From JAADEM01 sp965371855 (GTDB taxonomy: Bacteria > Bacteroidota > Bacteroidia > Bacteroidales > Marinilabiliaceae), in contig CBDUZZ010000067.1 in NCBI GenBank assembly GCA_965371855.1, positions 1 through 26,408 on the forward strand: a DNA stretch of 26,408 nt, in the 5' to 3' direction. Positions 1 to 6,860 of the stretch are shown one piece after another. Made by a program: the position numbers and the translations under genes. The notes beneath the pieces are model-generated. The model ran no database searches. It saw only the letters and a list, made by a program, of their open reading frames with translations, and was not told where the DNA came from. Within the stretch, counting starts at the first letter, position 1. The number at the start of each line of letters is the position of its first letter.

Positions 1-172
1 CTTGTAATCCTGGAAGTAATGCTTCAAGGCTGTCTGTTTTTGTTTGGGCAGATGCCATGGCAAAAAATGAAATAACAAAAAGAAATAGAATATTTATTTT
101 TTTGAGGTTTAAAATTGCCATGTGTTTCCGTTTAAAAACAGTGCTATCCTGTATTGCTATTAGTTTATCCAT
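1..172 (-). CDS. N-terminal fragment of a secreted protein (runs off the left edge)
   Basis: Read on the minus strand, ATG at 172 opens a frame that stays open to base 1 (57 codons). A second in-frame ATG at 121 starts a cleaner signal peptide: Lys-rich start, hydrophobic core (INILFLFVISFFAMA) and an Ala-Ser-Ala-Gln cleavage site. I cannot decide between the two; a purine-rich GGAGGAG lies just before 172. After cleavage the visible mature part reads TKTDSLEALLPGLQ. In Bacteroidota such a short, Leu-rich start after the signal peptide is common in periplasmic TPR sensor kinases, but that is only a guess from style. The rest of the gene lies outside the window, so no function is assigned. Confidence 0.6.
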   Translation of the reverse strand, partial: MDKLIAIQDSTVFKRKHMAILNLKKINILFLFVISFFAMASAQTKTDSLEALLPGLQ

Positions 173-283
173 GTTTCTCCTCCATTTCTATTTTGTTAAA
201 TTATTTTTTTGTCATTGGTTATTTGTTGATTTCTTGAGAACCAATTGACTTGATGTAATTCGTGGATAGAATAATACTTTATC

Positions 284-574
284 TCATTCATGTCTTTTAG
301 ACAATAAATATGTTACAAGCTCTATTTTAGAATTTTTAGGGACATTATAATTAAAACGTTTCGCATGGTTTAATATATGCTCTGTAGCTTTAAGTTCAGC
401 GATTCTTTGTAAATAAGTAGAATCATCAGTTTCAAGATATTTAACTGCCAATTCAGCAAAAGTAAAATCATAAACAACATTACCTTTTTGAATAATGAAA
501 GTTTGTTCGTTATTCTGTCCGCAGGAAGAAAATCCAGCCAGAAAGATGATTATGGCATAAAAAAATATTTTCAT
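284..574 (-). CDS. Small putative lipoprotein, 96 aa
   Basis: The short protein begins MKIFFYAIIIFLAGFSSC, a hydrophobic leader ending in a relaxed lipobox (Phe-Ser-Ser-Cys at 15-18), so it is probably lipid-anchored after SPase II cleavage. The mature part of about 78 residues is mixed charged and polar with predicted helix (AELAVKYLETDD, LQRIAELKATEHI) and no metal or catalytic motif that I recognise. It could be a complete small lipoprotein or the surviving N-terminus of a larger one; no continuing frame is visible downstream. It reads in the same direction as the fragment at the left edge, separated by about 110 bases. A possible -7 box lies at 630-637. Function unknown. Confidence 0.55.
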   Translation of the reverse strand: MKIFFYAIIIFLAGFSSCGQNNEQTFIIQKGNVVYDFTFAELAVKYLETDDSTYLQRIAELKATEHILNHAKRFNYNVPKNSKIELVTYLLSKRHE

Positions 575-992
575 ATGTCTGACATAACATTATATTCTAC
601 CACAAATTACTATATAATACTCATATATTCAAATATAAACGGATTCCATATAATACTCCTTTTTTAATAAATATAATATCCGGAGCCCGTTTAATACACT
701 TCCTGTTTTCCGGACCTAAATTTTCAGCGGTCTGACCGGTTTTTAATTACTTAAGTATTTAGTTTTAAAACAATCAAATATAAATATACAAAACACTTTT
801 GTTAAATCACTAAGAACAATATGTATTAATAATCTTTCAACTTTACCAGTGATTTAATTACCATACATAACATTATACAATTGTCTGTTTTGAGCAGTTT
901 TTTAACATAATACATTTAATATTGCATACTACGATAAACTAATCAATCACACAAAAAAAATAACTTTTACATATACGATCACCATCTATTAT
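575..992. other. AT-rich spacer without a gene
   Basis: This spacer is very AT-rich and has stop codons in all frames at short intervals. It holds the possible -7 box at 630-637, a direct repeat ATATAATACTC (612-622 and 649-659), and a few CCGG-containing short words near 670-740 that do not form a convincing terminator. Nothing else is recognised before the palindromic element at 993. Confidence 0.6.
630..637 (-). promoter_or_regulatory. Possible -7 element for the 96-aa lipoprotein gene
   Basis: On the minus strand the octamer TATATTTG fits the Bacteroidota -7 consensus TAnnTTTG. It lies 56 bases before the start codon at 574. No convincing TTG is seen at the -33 distance, so the call is weak. 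Confidence 0.3.
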
Positions 993-1188
993 TTATATAG
1001 TGTCTGCAAGAGAACATAACACGGATCGTAATTGCGAGGACGATAGGACGAAGCCCGCCTGACCACTATTGAAAAACATTAAAGTCGGGCAGGCAGGCTT
1101 CACTTCCCGATACATCGTGACAAGTTGTACCTCGTTCGCAATGACGCAAACCTCTAAATTTGATAGTTTTCTTGCAGACACTATATAA
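993..1188. mobile_element. MITE-like palindromic element with 19-bp terminal inverted repeats
   Basis: TTATATAGTGTCTGCAAGA at 993-1011 is matched perfectly in inverse orientation at 1170-1188, and similarity continues inward with one mismatch. Inside lies a second, imperfect palindrome: ATTGCGAGGACG...GAAGCCCGCCTG on the left pairs with CAGGCAGGCTTC...CGTTCGCAATGACG on the right. The inner words resemble the REP-like 'attgcgagg...gaagc' palindromes common in Bacteroidota spacers, and are more GC-rich than the surroundings. The whole is about 196 bp and has no transposase. The TATATA ends could include a TA-type target duplication, so the exact edge of the element is uncertain. Confidence 0.7.
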
Positions 1189-1376
1189 GTGCTTACACAA
1201 TGTTTATTCATAAAATCAAAAAGAAAAAGTCTAAATATCTTTATTTTCATTTATTAATATAATATTAACAGAACTTAATTATCATAAAAATCCTTAAAAC
1301 ACTTGCATCTTATTGCTCATATGTCTAATTTAGATGAATTGTAATAAATAATATAAAAATTTAAAAACTAAAGATC

Positions 1377-2279
1377 ATGAACTGGAAATCCGAAATAGAA
1401 GAATTTAATTCATATTTGAATGTGGAAAAAGGCCTGACTGCCAATTCTGTTAGTGCCTATATTGCTGATTTACATAAATTAGTTGATTATCTGAGTACTA
1501 ATGATTATAAAGACATAAAACCGGAAGACGTAAAGCTTTCCCACCTGAAAGAGATGATGCAGTGGGTAGCAGAAAAAGGAATTAGTCCTCGAACACAAGC
1601 AAGAATAATTAGTGGTATAAAATCGTTTTATAAATTTTTACTTATCGAAGAAAAGCTGGAAAAAGATCCTACAGCTCTGCTTCAGTCTCCTAAATTAGGA
1701 AGAAAACTACCGGAAGTAATCTCAATTGAAGAGATTGATGCTATTATAAATCACATAGACACAAAAAGACCGGAAGGACAACGTAATAAAGCTATCCTTG
1801 AAACTCTTTACAGTTGTGGATTAAGAGTATCCGAGGTTATAGATTTAAGAATTTCAAACCTATATTTTGAATCAGGTTTTATAAAAATTGAAGGCAAAGG
1901 AAACAAAGAACGACTTATTCCTATCAGCACAAAAGCAATTAAAGAGATAAACCTTTATATGAGTGAATATCGCAGATTGTTATCTGTTGCCCCGGAACAT
2001 GAAGATATTTTATTTTTAAACAGGAGAGGAAGAAAACTATCAAGGGTGATGATTTTTACAATAGTTAAAAATACTATACATGACATGGGGATAAAGAAAA
2101 ATATTAGTCCGCATACATTCAGGCACTCTTTTGCCACACATTTAATTGATGGTGGTGCTAACCTTAGGGCTGTACAGGAGATGCTTGGCCACGAATCAAT
2201 TATAACCACCGAGATATATACTCATCTTGACAAGGAATATCTTAAAAACACGATGAATCAATTTCATCCAAGATCTTAA
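1377..2279 (+). CDS. xerD: Tyrosine recombinase, XerD-type
   Basis: The 300-residue length is that of XerC/XerD. An N-terminal SAM-like core-binding domain (about 1-95) is followed by the catalytic domain. All six catalytic positions are visible: Arg150 in SCGLRVSE, Lys174 in EGKGNKER, His246 and Arg249 in SPHTFRHSFATH, His272 in MLGHESI and the nucleophile Tyr281 in TEIYTH. The enzyme should resolve chromosome dimers at dif together with a partner Xer protein. XerD is favoured over XerC by the general pattern of Bacteroidota proteins, but the two cannot be separated with certainty by eye. Nothing nearby suggests an integron, phage or conjugative element. The AT-rich 187-base gap to pckA suggests separate transcription. 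Confidence 0.93.
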   Translation: MNWKSEIEEFNSYLNVEKGLTANSVSAYIADLHKLVDYLSTNDYKDIKPEDVKLSHLKEMMQWVAEKGISPRTQARIISGIKSFYKFLLIEEKLEKDPTALLQSPKLGRKLPEVISIEEIDAIINHIDTKRPEGQRNKAILETLYSCGLRVSEVIDLRISNLYFESGFIKIEGKGNKERLIPISTKAIKEINLYMSEYRRLLSVAPEHEDILFLNRRGRKLSRVMIFTIVKNTIHDMGIKKNISPHTFRHSFATHLIDGGANLRAVQEMLGHESIITTEIYTHLDKEYLKNTMNQFHPRS

Positions 2280-2413
2280 CATATTGGTTTTTTAGTAATA
2301 AAATAAGTAAAGTAATAAGGAGATATCAAACCTTTATTAGAAGAGATGTGTGTTTGAAAAAGTTAACAATGTTTAAATTTTCAATAGCGAAAGATTTCTT
2401 CTATAAACTTTTC

Positions 2414-2421
2414 TATTTTTG
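2414..2421 (+). promoter_or_regulatory. Probable -7 element of pckA
   Basis: TATTTTTG matches TAnnTTTG exactly and lies 45 bases before the pckA ATG. The -33 region shows only a weak T-rich stretch (2394-2400) rather than a clear TTTG. Confidence 0.45.
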
Positions 2422-2466
2422 CAAAACTATTTATGAAAAAAATATAAAACAAATAAATAATAGGCT

Positions 2467-4071
2467 ATGACAAATTTAGATTTAAGCAAGTACGGAATTA
2501 CAGATGTAAAAGAGATTCTTCATAATCCTTCATACGAAACATTGTTTGAAGAGGAGACAAAACCAGGTCTTGAGGGATATGAGAAAGGGCAAATTACCGA
2601 GCTTGATGCTGTAAATGTAATGACCGGAATTTTCACAGGTCGCTCTCCAAAAGATAAATTCATTGTAAAAGATGATACAACTAAAGATACAATGTGGTGG
2701 ACTACCCCTGAGTCACCAAACGATAATAAACCAACAACTCCTGAAGTTTGGAATGACCTTAAAGAAATTACTGTGAAGCAGCTTTCGGGCAAAAGGTTAT
2801 TCGTTATGGATACCTTTTCCGGTGCAAACCCTGACTCTCGTTTGAAAGTTCGTTTTATTATGGAAGTTGCCTGGCAGGCACACTTTGTGAAAAATATGTT
2901 TATTCGCCCCACTGAAGAGGAATTAGCAAATTATGGTGAGCCCGATTTCGTTTCTATGAATGGTTCTAAAACCACAAATCAAAATTGGAAAAAGCATGGT
3001 TTACATTCAGAGAATTATACTGTTTTTAACCTTACTGAAAAAATGCATGTTGTTGGTGGTAGCTGGTATGGCGGCGAAATGAAGAAAGGAATTTTCGCTA
3101 TGATGAACTACTACTTGCCACTAAACGGAATGGCTGCCATGCACTGTTCTGCAAATGTTGGTAAAGACGGTGATGTTGCCATTTTCTTCGGACTTTCAGG
3201 AACCGGAAAAACAACTCTGTCAACAGATCCAAAACGCCAATTAATTGGTGATGATGAGCACGGTTGGGATGATAATGGTATATTTAACTTCGAAGGTGGA
3301 TGTTATGCAAAAACTATCAACCTCGATAAAGAAGCTGAACCGGATATTTATGGAGCAATTAAACGTGATGCTTTGTTAGAAAACGTAACAGTTGATGACG
3401 ATGGTAAAATCGATTTCAACGATGGTTCTACAACTCAAAACACTCGTGTTTCTTATCCAATCTATCACATCCACAACATTATTAAACCTGTATCCAGAGC
3501 CGGTCATGCCAATAAAGTTATTTTCCTTACTGCTGATGCTTTTGGCGTAATACCACCGGTTGCAAAATTAACTCCGGAACAAACTAAATACCATTTCTTG
3601 TCAGGATTTACTGCAAAATTAGCTGGAACTGAGCGTGGTGTAACTACTCCTCAACCTACCTTCTCAGCTTGTTTTGGTGCAGCATTCCTTTCGCTTCACC
3701 CAACTAAATATGGTCACGAGTTAGTGAAGAAAATGGAGGCTCACGGCGCAGAAGCTTATGTTGTTAATACAGGTTGGAACGGAACAGGAAAACGTATCTC
3801 AATTAAAGATACTCGTGCTATCATTGATGCTATCCTGGATGGTTCAATAGAAAAAGCCGAAACAAAACAGTTACCTATTTTCAATTTTGAAATACCTGTT
3901 AAATTACATGATGTTGATCCGGGAATACTTGATCCACGCGATACTTACACTGATGCTAAAGAGTGGGATGAGAAAGCAAAAGACCTTGCAGGTCGCTTTA
4001 TCAAAAACTTTGAAAAATATACCGATAACGAAGAAGGTAAAAAACTTGTTGCTGCAGGTCCTCAATTATAA
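2467..4071 (+). CDS. pckA: Phosphoenolpyruvate carboxykinase (ATP)
   Basis: This 534-residue protein catalyses oxaloacetate + ATP = PEP + CO2 + ADP, in the cytosol. It has the full set of family marks: the N-terminal TGIFTGRSPKDKF region (about 53-65), the kinase-1a P-loop GLSGTGKT at 242-249, and the metal-binding loop IGDDEHGW at 260-267, with NTGWNGTGKR in the C-terminal part. The P-loop and length identify the ATP-dependent rather than the GTP-dependent family. In anaerobic Bacteroidota the enzyme commonly runs in the carboxylating direction toward fumarate and succinate, while aerobic relatives use it for gluconeogenesis; the sequence does not say which applies. It is a single gene with its own promoter box and a strong terminator at 4141. 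Confidence 0.98.
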   Translation: MTNLDLSKYGITDVKEILHNPSYETLFEEETKPGLEGYEKGQITELDAVNVMTGIFTGRSPKDKFIVKDDTTKDTMWWTTPESPNDNKPTTPEVWNDLKEITVKQLSGKRLFVMDTFSGANPDSRLKVRFIMEVAWQAHFVKNMFIRPTEEELANYGEPDFVSMNGSKTTNQNWKKHGLHSENYTVFNLTEKMHVVGGSWYGGEMKKGIFAMMNYYLPLNGMAAMHCSANVGKDGDVAIFFGLSGTGKTTLSTDPKRQLIGDDEHGWDDNGIFNFEGGCYAKTINLDKEAEPDIYGAIKRDALLENVTVDDDGKIDFNDGSTTQNTRVSYPIYHIHNIIKPVSRAGHANKVIFLTADAFGVIPPVAKLTPEQTKYHFLSGFTAKLAGTERGVTTPQPTFSACFGAAFLSLHPTKYGHELVKKMEAHGAEAYVVNTGWNGTGKRISIKDTRAIIDAILDGSIEKAETKQLPIFNFEIPVKLHDVDPGILDPRDTYTDAKEWDEKAKDLAGRFIKNFEKYTDNEEGKKLVAAGPQL

Positions 4072-4140
4072 GAAGTTGATGCCGGAAACGCTGTGAATTC
4101 AGAATTCCACCTGCCGCTGAGCAGATTAATTTAATGATAT

Positions 4141-4188
4141 AAGAGCCCGAAGAGGAAATGTGATTTCCAACTTCGGGCTCTTTATTTA
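4141..4188 (+). terminator. Rho-independent terminator after pckA
   Basis: A 12-bp stem (AAGAGCCCGAAG at 4141-4152 with CTTCGGGCTCTT at 4171-4182) encloses a second 6-bp stem GGAAAT/ATTTCC with a 3-base loop, and is followed by TTTATTTA. It sits 70 bases after the pckA stop. The GAGCCCGAAG...CTTCGGGCTC form is typical of Bacteroidota terminators. Confidence 0.9.
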
Positions 4189-4280
4189 CAATTTAGTCAC
4201 GAGAAGACTCAATGTTTTGGATAGACACTACTTAATATATAAGGACGTTATTGTTTTGCCACAAATAGATTTTGCGACTA

Positions 4281-5171
4281 TTACTTCGTACCGGTTTTCA
4301 GGGGAGGTTTATATTTATCAAATCCCTGCCCATAAACTGCCATCACATTTCCCATAGAGACAAAAGCATCAGGATCAATCTTTTTAATTATCTGAAAAAC
4401 TATATGGGATTCTGATTTTCTGACAATAATAACAATAAATTCCCCCTCATTTTGTGAGTAGTAGCCCCTGCCATTAAGAAACGAAAGTCCACGATGCAGT
4501 TTTTCTGATATTGCATCCGCTACTTCTTGTGGCCGGTTTGACACAATGAATATCTGAACTGACTGCTTGGAGCCTGTTAAAAGCATATCGGCAACATACG
4601 ACATGACAGCCATTACAACATACCCATAAACAACGGTTTCTATCGATTTGAAAATAATGTATGATGAACCAATAATTATCATATCGCAAAACATCATCAC
4701 TCTACCAGGACTAATATTGCGATACTTATTTACAAGCATTGCAATAATCTCTGTTCCACCTGTGCTTGCTCCGTTCATGAATAACAGTCCAATGCTAGCA
4801 CCGGCCATACCTCCCCCAATTATTGCAGCCATAAATTTATCTGCTACAATAGGCTCTTTAAAATGTATCTGAAAGAAACTTATTAATGCTGAAAAAACAA
4901 TTATTGAATATATTGTTTTAACCCCAAAGCTACGCCCTAAAACTTTTAATGCAATTAAAACAAGAAGTGCATTAATTGCCAGGTTAACAGGTCCAACAGA
5001 AACACCTATGGTGTAATAAATTATTGAAGCAATACCTACAATGCCACCTCCAACAATATCAGAAGGAATAATAAAACCACCCCAGCCCAGCGATCCTATT
5101 ACCAGGCTAAAAGTAATTACAGAATAACTGCGAATCTCCTTAAGCAGGCTAAGATTTTTTATGGAAACCAT
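4281..5171 (-). CDS. YitT-family membrane protein (DUF161 + DUF2179)
   Basis: This 296-residue protein has an N-terminal membrane part with five or six hydrophobic spans (about 15-200), including the family-like stretch GGFIIPSDIVGGGIVGIA (31-48) and the Gly-rich GASTGGTEIIAML turn. The cytosolic C-terminal DUF2179 domain follows (about 205-285), ending in SMGNVMAVYGQGF. YitT proteins are widespread and poorly characterised; a transport role is often supposed but not shown. It lies 33 bases downstream of the GNAT-like gene on the same strand and is probably co-transcribed with it. The stop at 4281 lies about 100 bases from the pckA terminator, in tail-to-tail arrangement. Confidence 0.9.
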   Translation of the reverse strand: MVSIKNLSLLKEIRSYSVITFSLVIGSLGWGGFIIPSDIVGGGIVGIASIIYYTIGVSVGPVNLAINALLVLIALKVLGRSFGVKTIYSIIVFSALISFFQIHFKEPIVADKFMAAIIGGGMAGASIGLLFMNGASTGGTEIIAMLVNKYRNISPGRVMMFCDMIIIGSSYIIFKSIETVVYGYVVMAVMSYVADMLLTGSKQSVQIFIVSNRPQEVADAISEKLHRGLSFLNGRGYYSQNEGEFIVIIVRKSESHIVFQIIKKIDPDAFVSMGNVMAVYGQGFDKYKPPLKTGTK

Positions 5172-5204
5172 AGTTTTTTTTCTATTTCAGCTAACTTTAA
5201 AAAA

Positions 5205-6326
5205 CTATTTAATTTCTTTCTTAAAGCAGCGTTTACGCTTATGTTGAATATGGTCAAATGATTTCCACAGTTGAATAGCACTATTATTTTCGAGCATGCC
5301 TGTTGTTTCAACATATTTCACGTCATCACTTTTGGAAGTTTTCCACAATTCATTTATTAATAAGGCCACCAAACCCAATTTCTGATATTCAGGTTTCACA
5401 CCCGTTAATACCAAATCAATCTCTTTTGGTTTTTTTAACGCTTTATTAATATGCCACCAGCCAAATGGAAAAATCTTACCTCCTGCTTTTTGCATAGCTT
5501 TAGATAAAGATGGCATTGAAATCGCAAATCCAAAAATCTCATCATTTTTCCCTAATATTATCTTCACATATCTGGGGTTGAGAATAGGAAAATATTTATC
5601 CACATAATACTGTTTCATCTCAGGCGGAAACGAATAAGTTCCAAATAGTGCGGCAAAGGCATCATCAAAAAGATCAATAATCTTTTTCTTATATGGTTCT
5701 AGTTCTTTCTTAGTTTTAAAATTTATAGATTTTAGTCCATACCTTTTCATTATTAACTTTCCAACTTTCTCTGATTTTTCAGGTAATTTATCAGGGAAAG
5801 TAATTCTAAACTCTATCCAGTCTATCTCTTTTTCAAATCCGTATGCTTCGTAGTGCTTCTGGTAATATGCAAAGTGATAATCAGAAAAAACTGATGGCAA
5901 CCAATCATGTCCTTCAACAAGTACACCCTGATGATCAAGATTAGTGAATCCCAAAGGTCCATGAATGCTCTTCATGCCCTCTTCTTTTAACCAGCTTTCA
6001 ACTGTTTCAAATAGAGATTTAGCTACATCAGCATCGTCAATAAATTCAGGCCTTGTCATTCTACCCTTCTTTTCACCCTCTTTTTCAATCCAAAGATCAT
6101 TTACAATTCCTCCAATGCGACCTACACATTCTCCATCTTTATATGCCACCCAGAACTTTGCTTTACTAAACTTAAAAGCAGGATTTTTTTCAGGAAGCAA
6201 TGAGTCTATCTCCCCTGATTTAATTGGAGGGACCCAAAACTTATTATCTTTATATAGTCTATACGGAAGGTCAACAAAATCCTTCATTGTTTTTTTGTCT
6301 GTAACTTCTCTTATTTCTACATTCAT
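5205..6326 (-). CDS. GNAT-fold acyltransferase-like protein (YghO-like)
   Basis: The protein has 373 residues from the ATG at 6326 (MNVEIREVTD). A further ATG at 6344 would add six residues, but a -7 box at 6347-6354 would place the transcript start at or past it, so 6326 is preferred. The N-terminal half carries a signature I associate with large YghO-like GNAT relatives: FVDLPYRLYKDNKFWVPP, FWVAYKDGECVGRIGGIV, and GPLGFTNLDHQGVLVEG. The C-terminal half has a GNAT-like core (EIFGFAISMPS, LTGVKPEYQKLGLVALLI, ETTGMLENN). Some large GNAT-like proteins N-acylate lipid precursors such as sphingoid bases, but the substrate cannot be read here. It probably forms a two-gene unit with the YitT gene downstream. 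Confidence 0.75.
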   Translation of the reverse strand: MNVEIREVTDKKTMKDFVDLPYRLYKDNKFWVPPIKSGEIDSLLPEKNPAFKFSKAKFWVAYKDGECVGRIGGIVNDLWIEKEGEKKGRMTRPEFIDDADVAKSLFETVESWLKEEGMKSIHGPLGFTNLDHQGVLVEGHDWLPSVFSDYHFAYYQKHYEAYGFEKEIDWIEFRITFPDKLPEKSEKVGKLIMKRYGLKSINFKTKKELEPYKKKIIDLFDDAFAALFGTYSFPPEMKQYYVDKYFPILNPRYVKIILGKNDEIFGFAISMPSLSKAMQKAGGKIFPFGWWHINKALKKPKEIDLVLTGVKPEYQKLGLVALLINELWKTSKSDDVKYVETTGMLENNSAIQLWKSFDHIQHKRKRCFKKEIK

Positions 6327-6346
6327 AATAGCAGTAATTAACATTG

Positions 6347-6354
6347 CAAATTTA
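6347..6354 (-). promoter_or_regulatory. -7 element upstream of the GNAT-like gene
   Basis: TAAATTTG on the minus strand fits TAnnTTTG exactly. The expected transcript start falls near 6340, which decides for the start codon at 6326 over 6344. The -33 region has no clear TTG. Confidence 0.5.
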
Positions 6355-6427
6355 ATACAATAAGTTGAAAGTTTATCTAGGTCAATAGTATCTTATCAAT
6401 AATACTCGTGTTATTTTTGGCAAAAGT

Positions 6428-6610
6428 TTAATAAGTCTTGCGGGGTTCAACCTTTCGGTAGTGTTTAAAAAAGCTAACATCGTTAGTCGTGGTTTCAATA
6501 CGTAGTATTTTGGAGAACTTATCGTACATTTTAATTGAGCTTTTGCCCATGGTATGCTTTATCTCGCTGCCTTCTATACGAATATTGTAATTGTTGCCCA
6601 ATATGTTAAA
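6428..6610 (-). pseudogene. C-terminal remnant of a conserved protein (MYDKF / RIETTTNDVSFFKH)
   Basis: From a stop at 6611-6613 the minus strand stays open for about 60 codons to TAA at 6428. The peptide is not random: NNYNIRIEGSEIKHTMG, then SIKMYDKFSKILRIETTTND and VSFFKHYRKVE. I recognise these words as the conserved C-terminal part of a larger, poorly characterised protein family, but I cannot name it with certainty. There is no plausible start codon for an intact protein and the frame is cut upstream by a stop. It is best read as the end of a degraded gene. It abuts, head to head, another remnant on the plus strand. Confidence 0.5.
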
Positions 6611-6614
6611 CTAC

Positions 6615-6728
6615 AACTTTTTTCTGTTTGGTTCCGGATTGTCCGGGTTAGGTAAATATAAACTTGGTTTGCTTTTGAATTTCCAAACGACCATACTCAA
6701 AAATGGTATTAAAAGAGTAATAAATTGA
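6615..6728 (+). pseudogene. C-terminal remnant of a GxxExxY-type protein
   Basis: Reading + from about 6615, the last codons give SGLSGLGKYKLGLLLNF, then QTTILKNGIKRVIN and a stop at 6726-6728. The pattern KxGLLxNF...IKRxxN is the typical end of GxxExxY proteins, small proteins of the PD-(D/E)XK nuclease superfamily that are common in Bacteroidota. The N-terminal part with the Gly-x-x-Glu-x-x-Tyr motif is absent; the sequence upstream belongs to a different remnant on the other strand. A terminator starts directly at the stop codon, as expected for the end of a once complete gene. The family call rests on a short match by memory. Confidence 0.5.
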
Positions 6729-6762
6729 AGCCGGCACCTCAAAACCTGTCCGGCTTTTTATT
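6728..6762 (+). terminator. Terminator belonging to the lost GxxExxY gene
   Basis: AAGCCGG (6728-6734) pairs with CCGGCTT (6750-6756) over a 15-base loop and is followed by TTTTTATT on the plus strand. No intact gene reads into it; it follows the stop codon of the remnant at 6615-6728. Confidence 0.65.
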
Positions 6763-6783
6763 GACGGATAATATTTAGCCCAA

Positions 6784-6814
6784 ACTTTCAACTTTCAACT
6801 TTCAACTTTCAACT
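6784..6814. repeat. Heptamer tandem repeat (ACTTTCA) x 4.4 before uvrA
   Basis: Four perfect copies of ACTTTCA (6784-6811) and a partial fifth (ACT). The tract occupies the place where the -33 element of the uvrA promoter would be expected. Confidence 0.95.
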
Positions 6815-6824
6815 CTATTTAAGG

Positions 6825-6832
6825 TATCTTTG
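6825..6832 (+). promoter_or_regulatory. Probable -7 element of uvrA
   Basis: TATCTTTG fits TAnnTTTG. The transcript would start near 6839, giving a leader of about 20 bases to the ATG at 6861. No TTG lies at the proper distance upstream; that place is taken by the heptamer tract. Confidence 0.45.
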
Positions 6833-6860
6833 TCGCCCCATAAACTTTTTAGTGCTAAAC

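Noticed and set aside
57..248. 63-codon plus-strand frame at the left end
   Set aside because: It is antisense to the signal-peptide coding start on the minus strand and reflects the AT-rich, hydrophobic complement.
668..740. Terminator from CCGG-containing words in the left spacer
   Set aside because: Possible stems are only four or five pairs long with poor loops and no gene reads into them.
993..1250. 85-codon minus-strand frame over the palindromic element
   Set aside because: Most of it lies inside the inverted-repeat element; its peptide follows the repeat words and has no family look.
1377..2279. Integrase of an integron or mobile island
   Set aside because: Length and motifs fit the housekeeping XerC/D type, and no attachment duplications, cassettes or phage genes lie nearby.
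4160..4357. 65-codon plus-strand frame after pckA
   Set aside because: It begins inside the pckA terminator hairpin and overlaps the end of the YitT gene in antisense.
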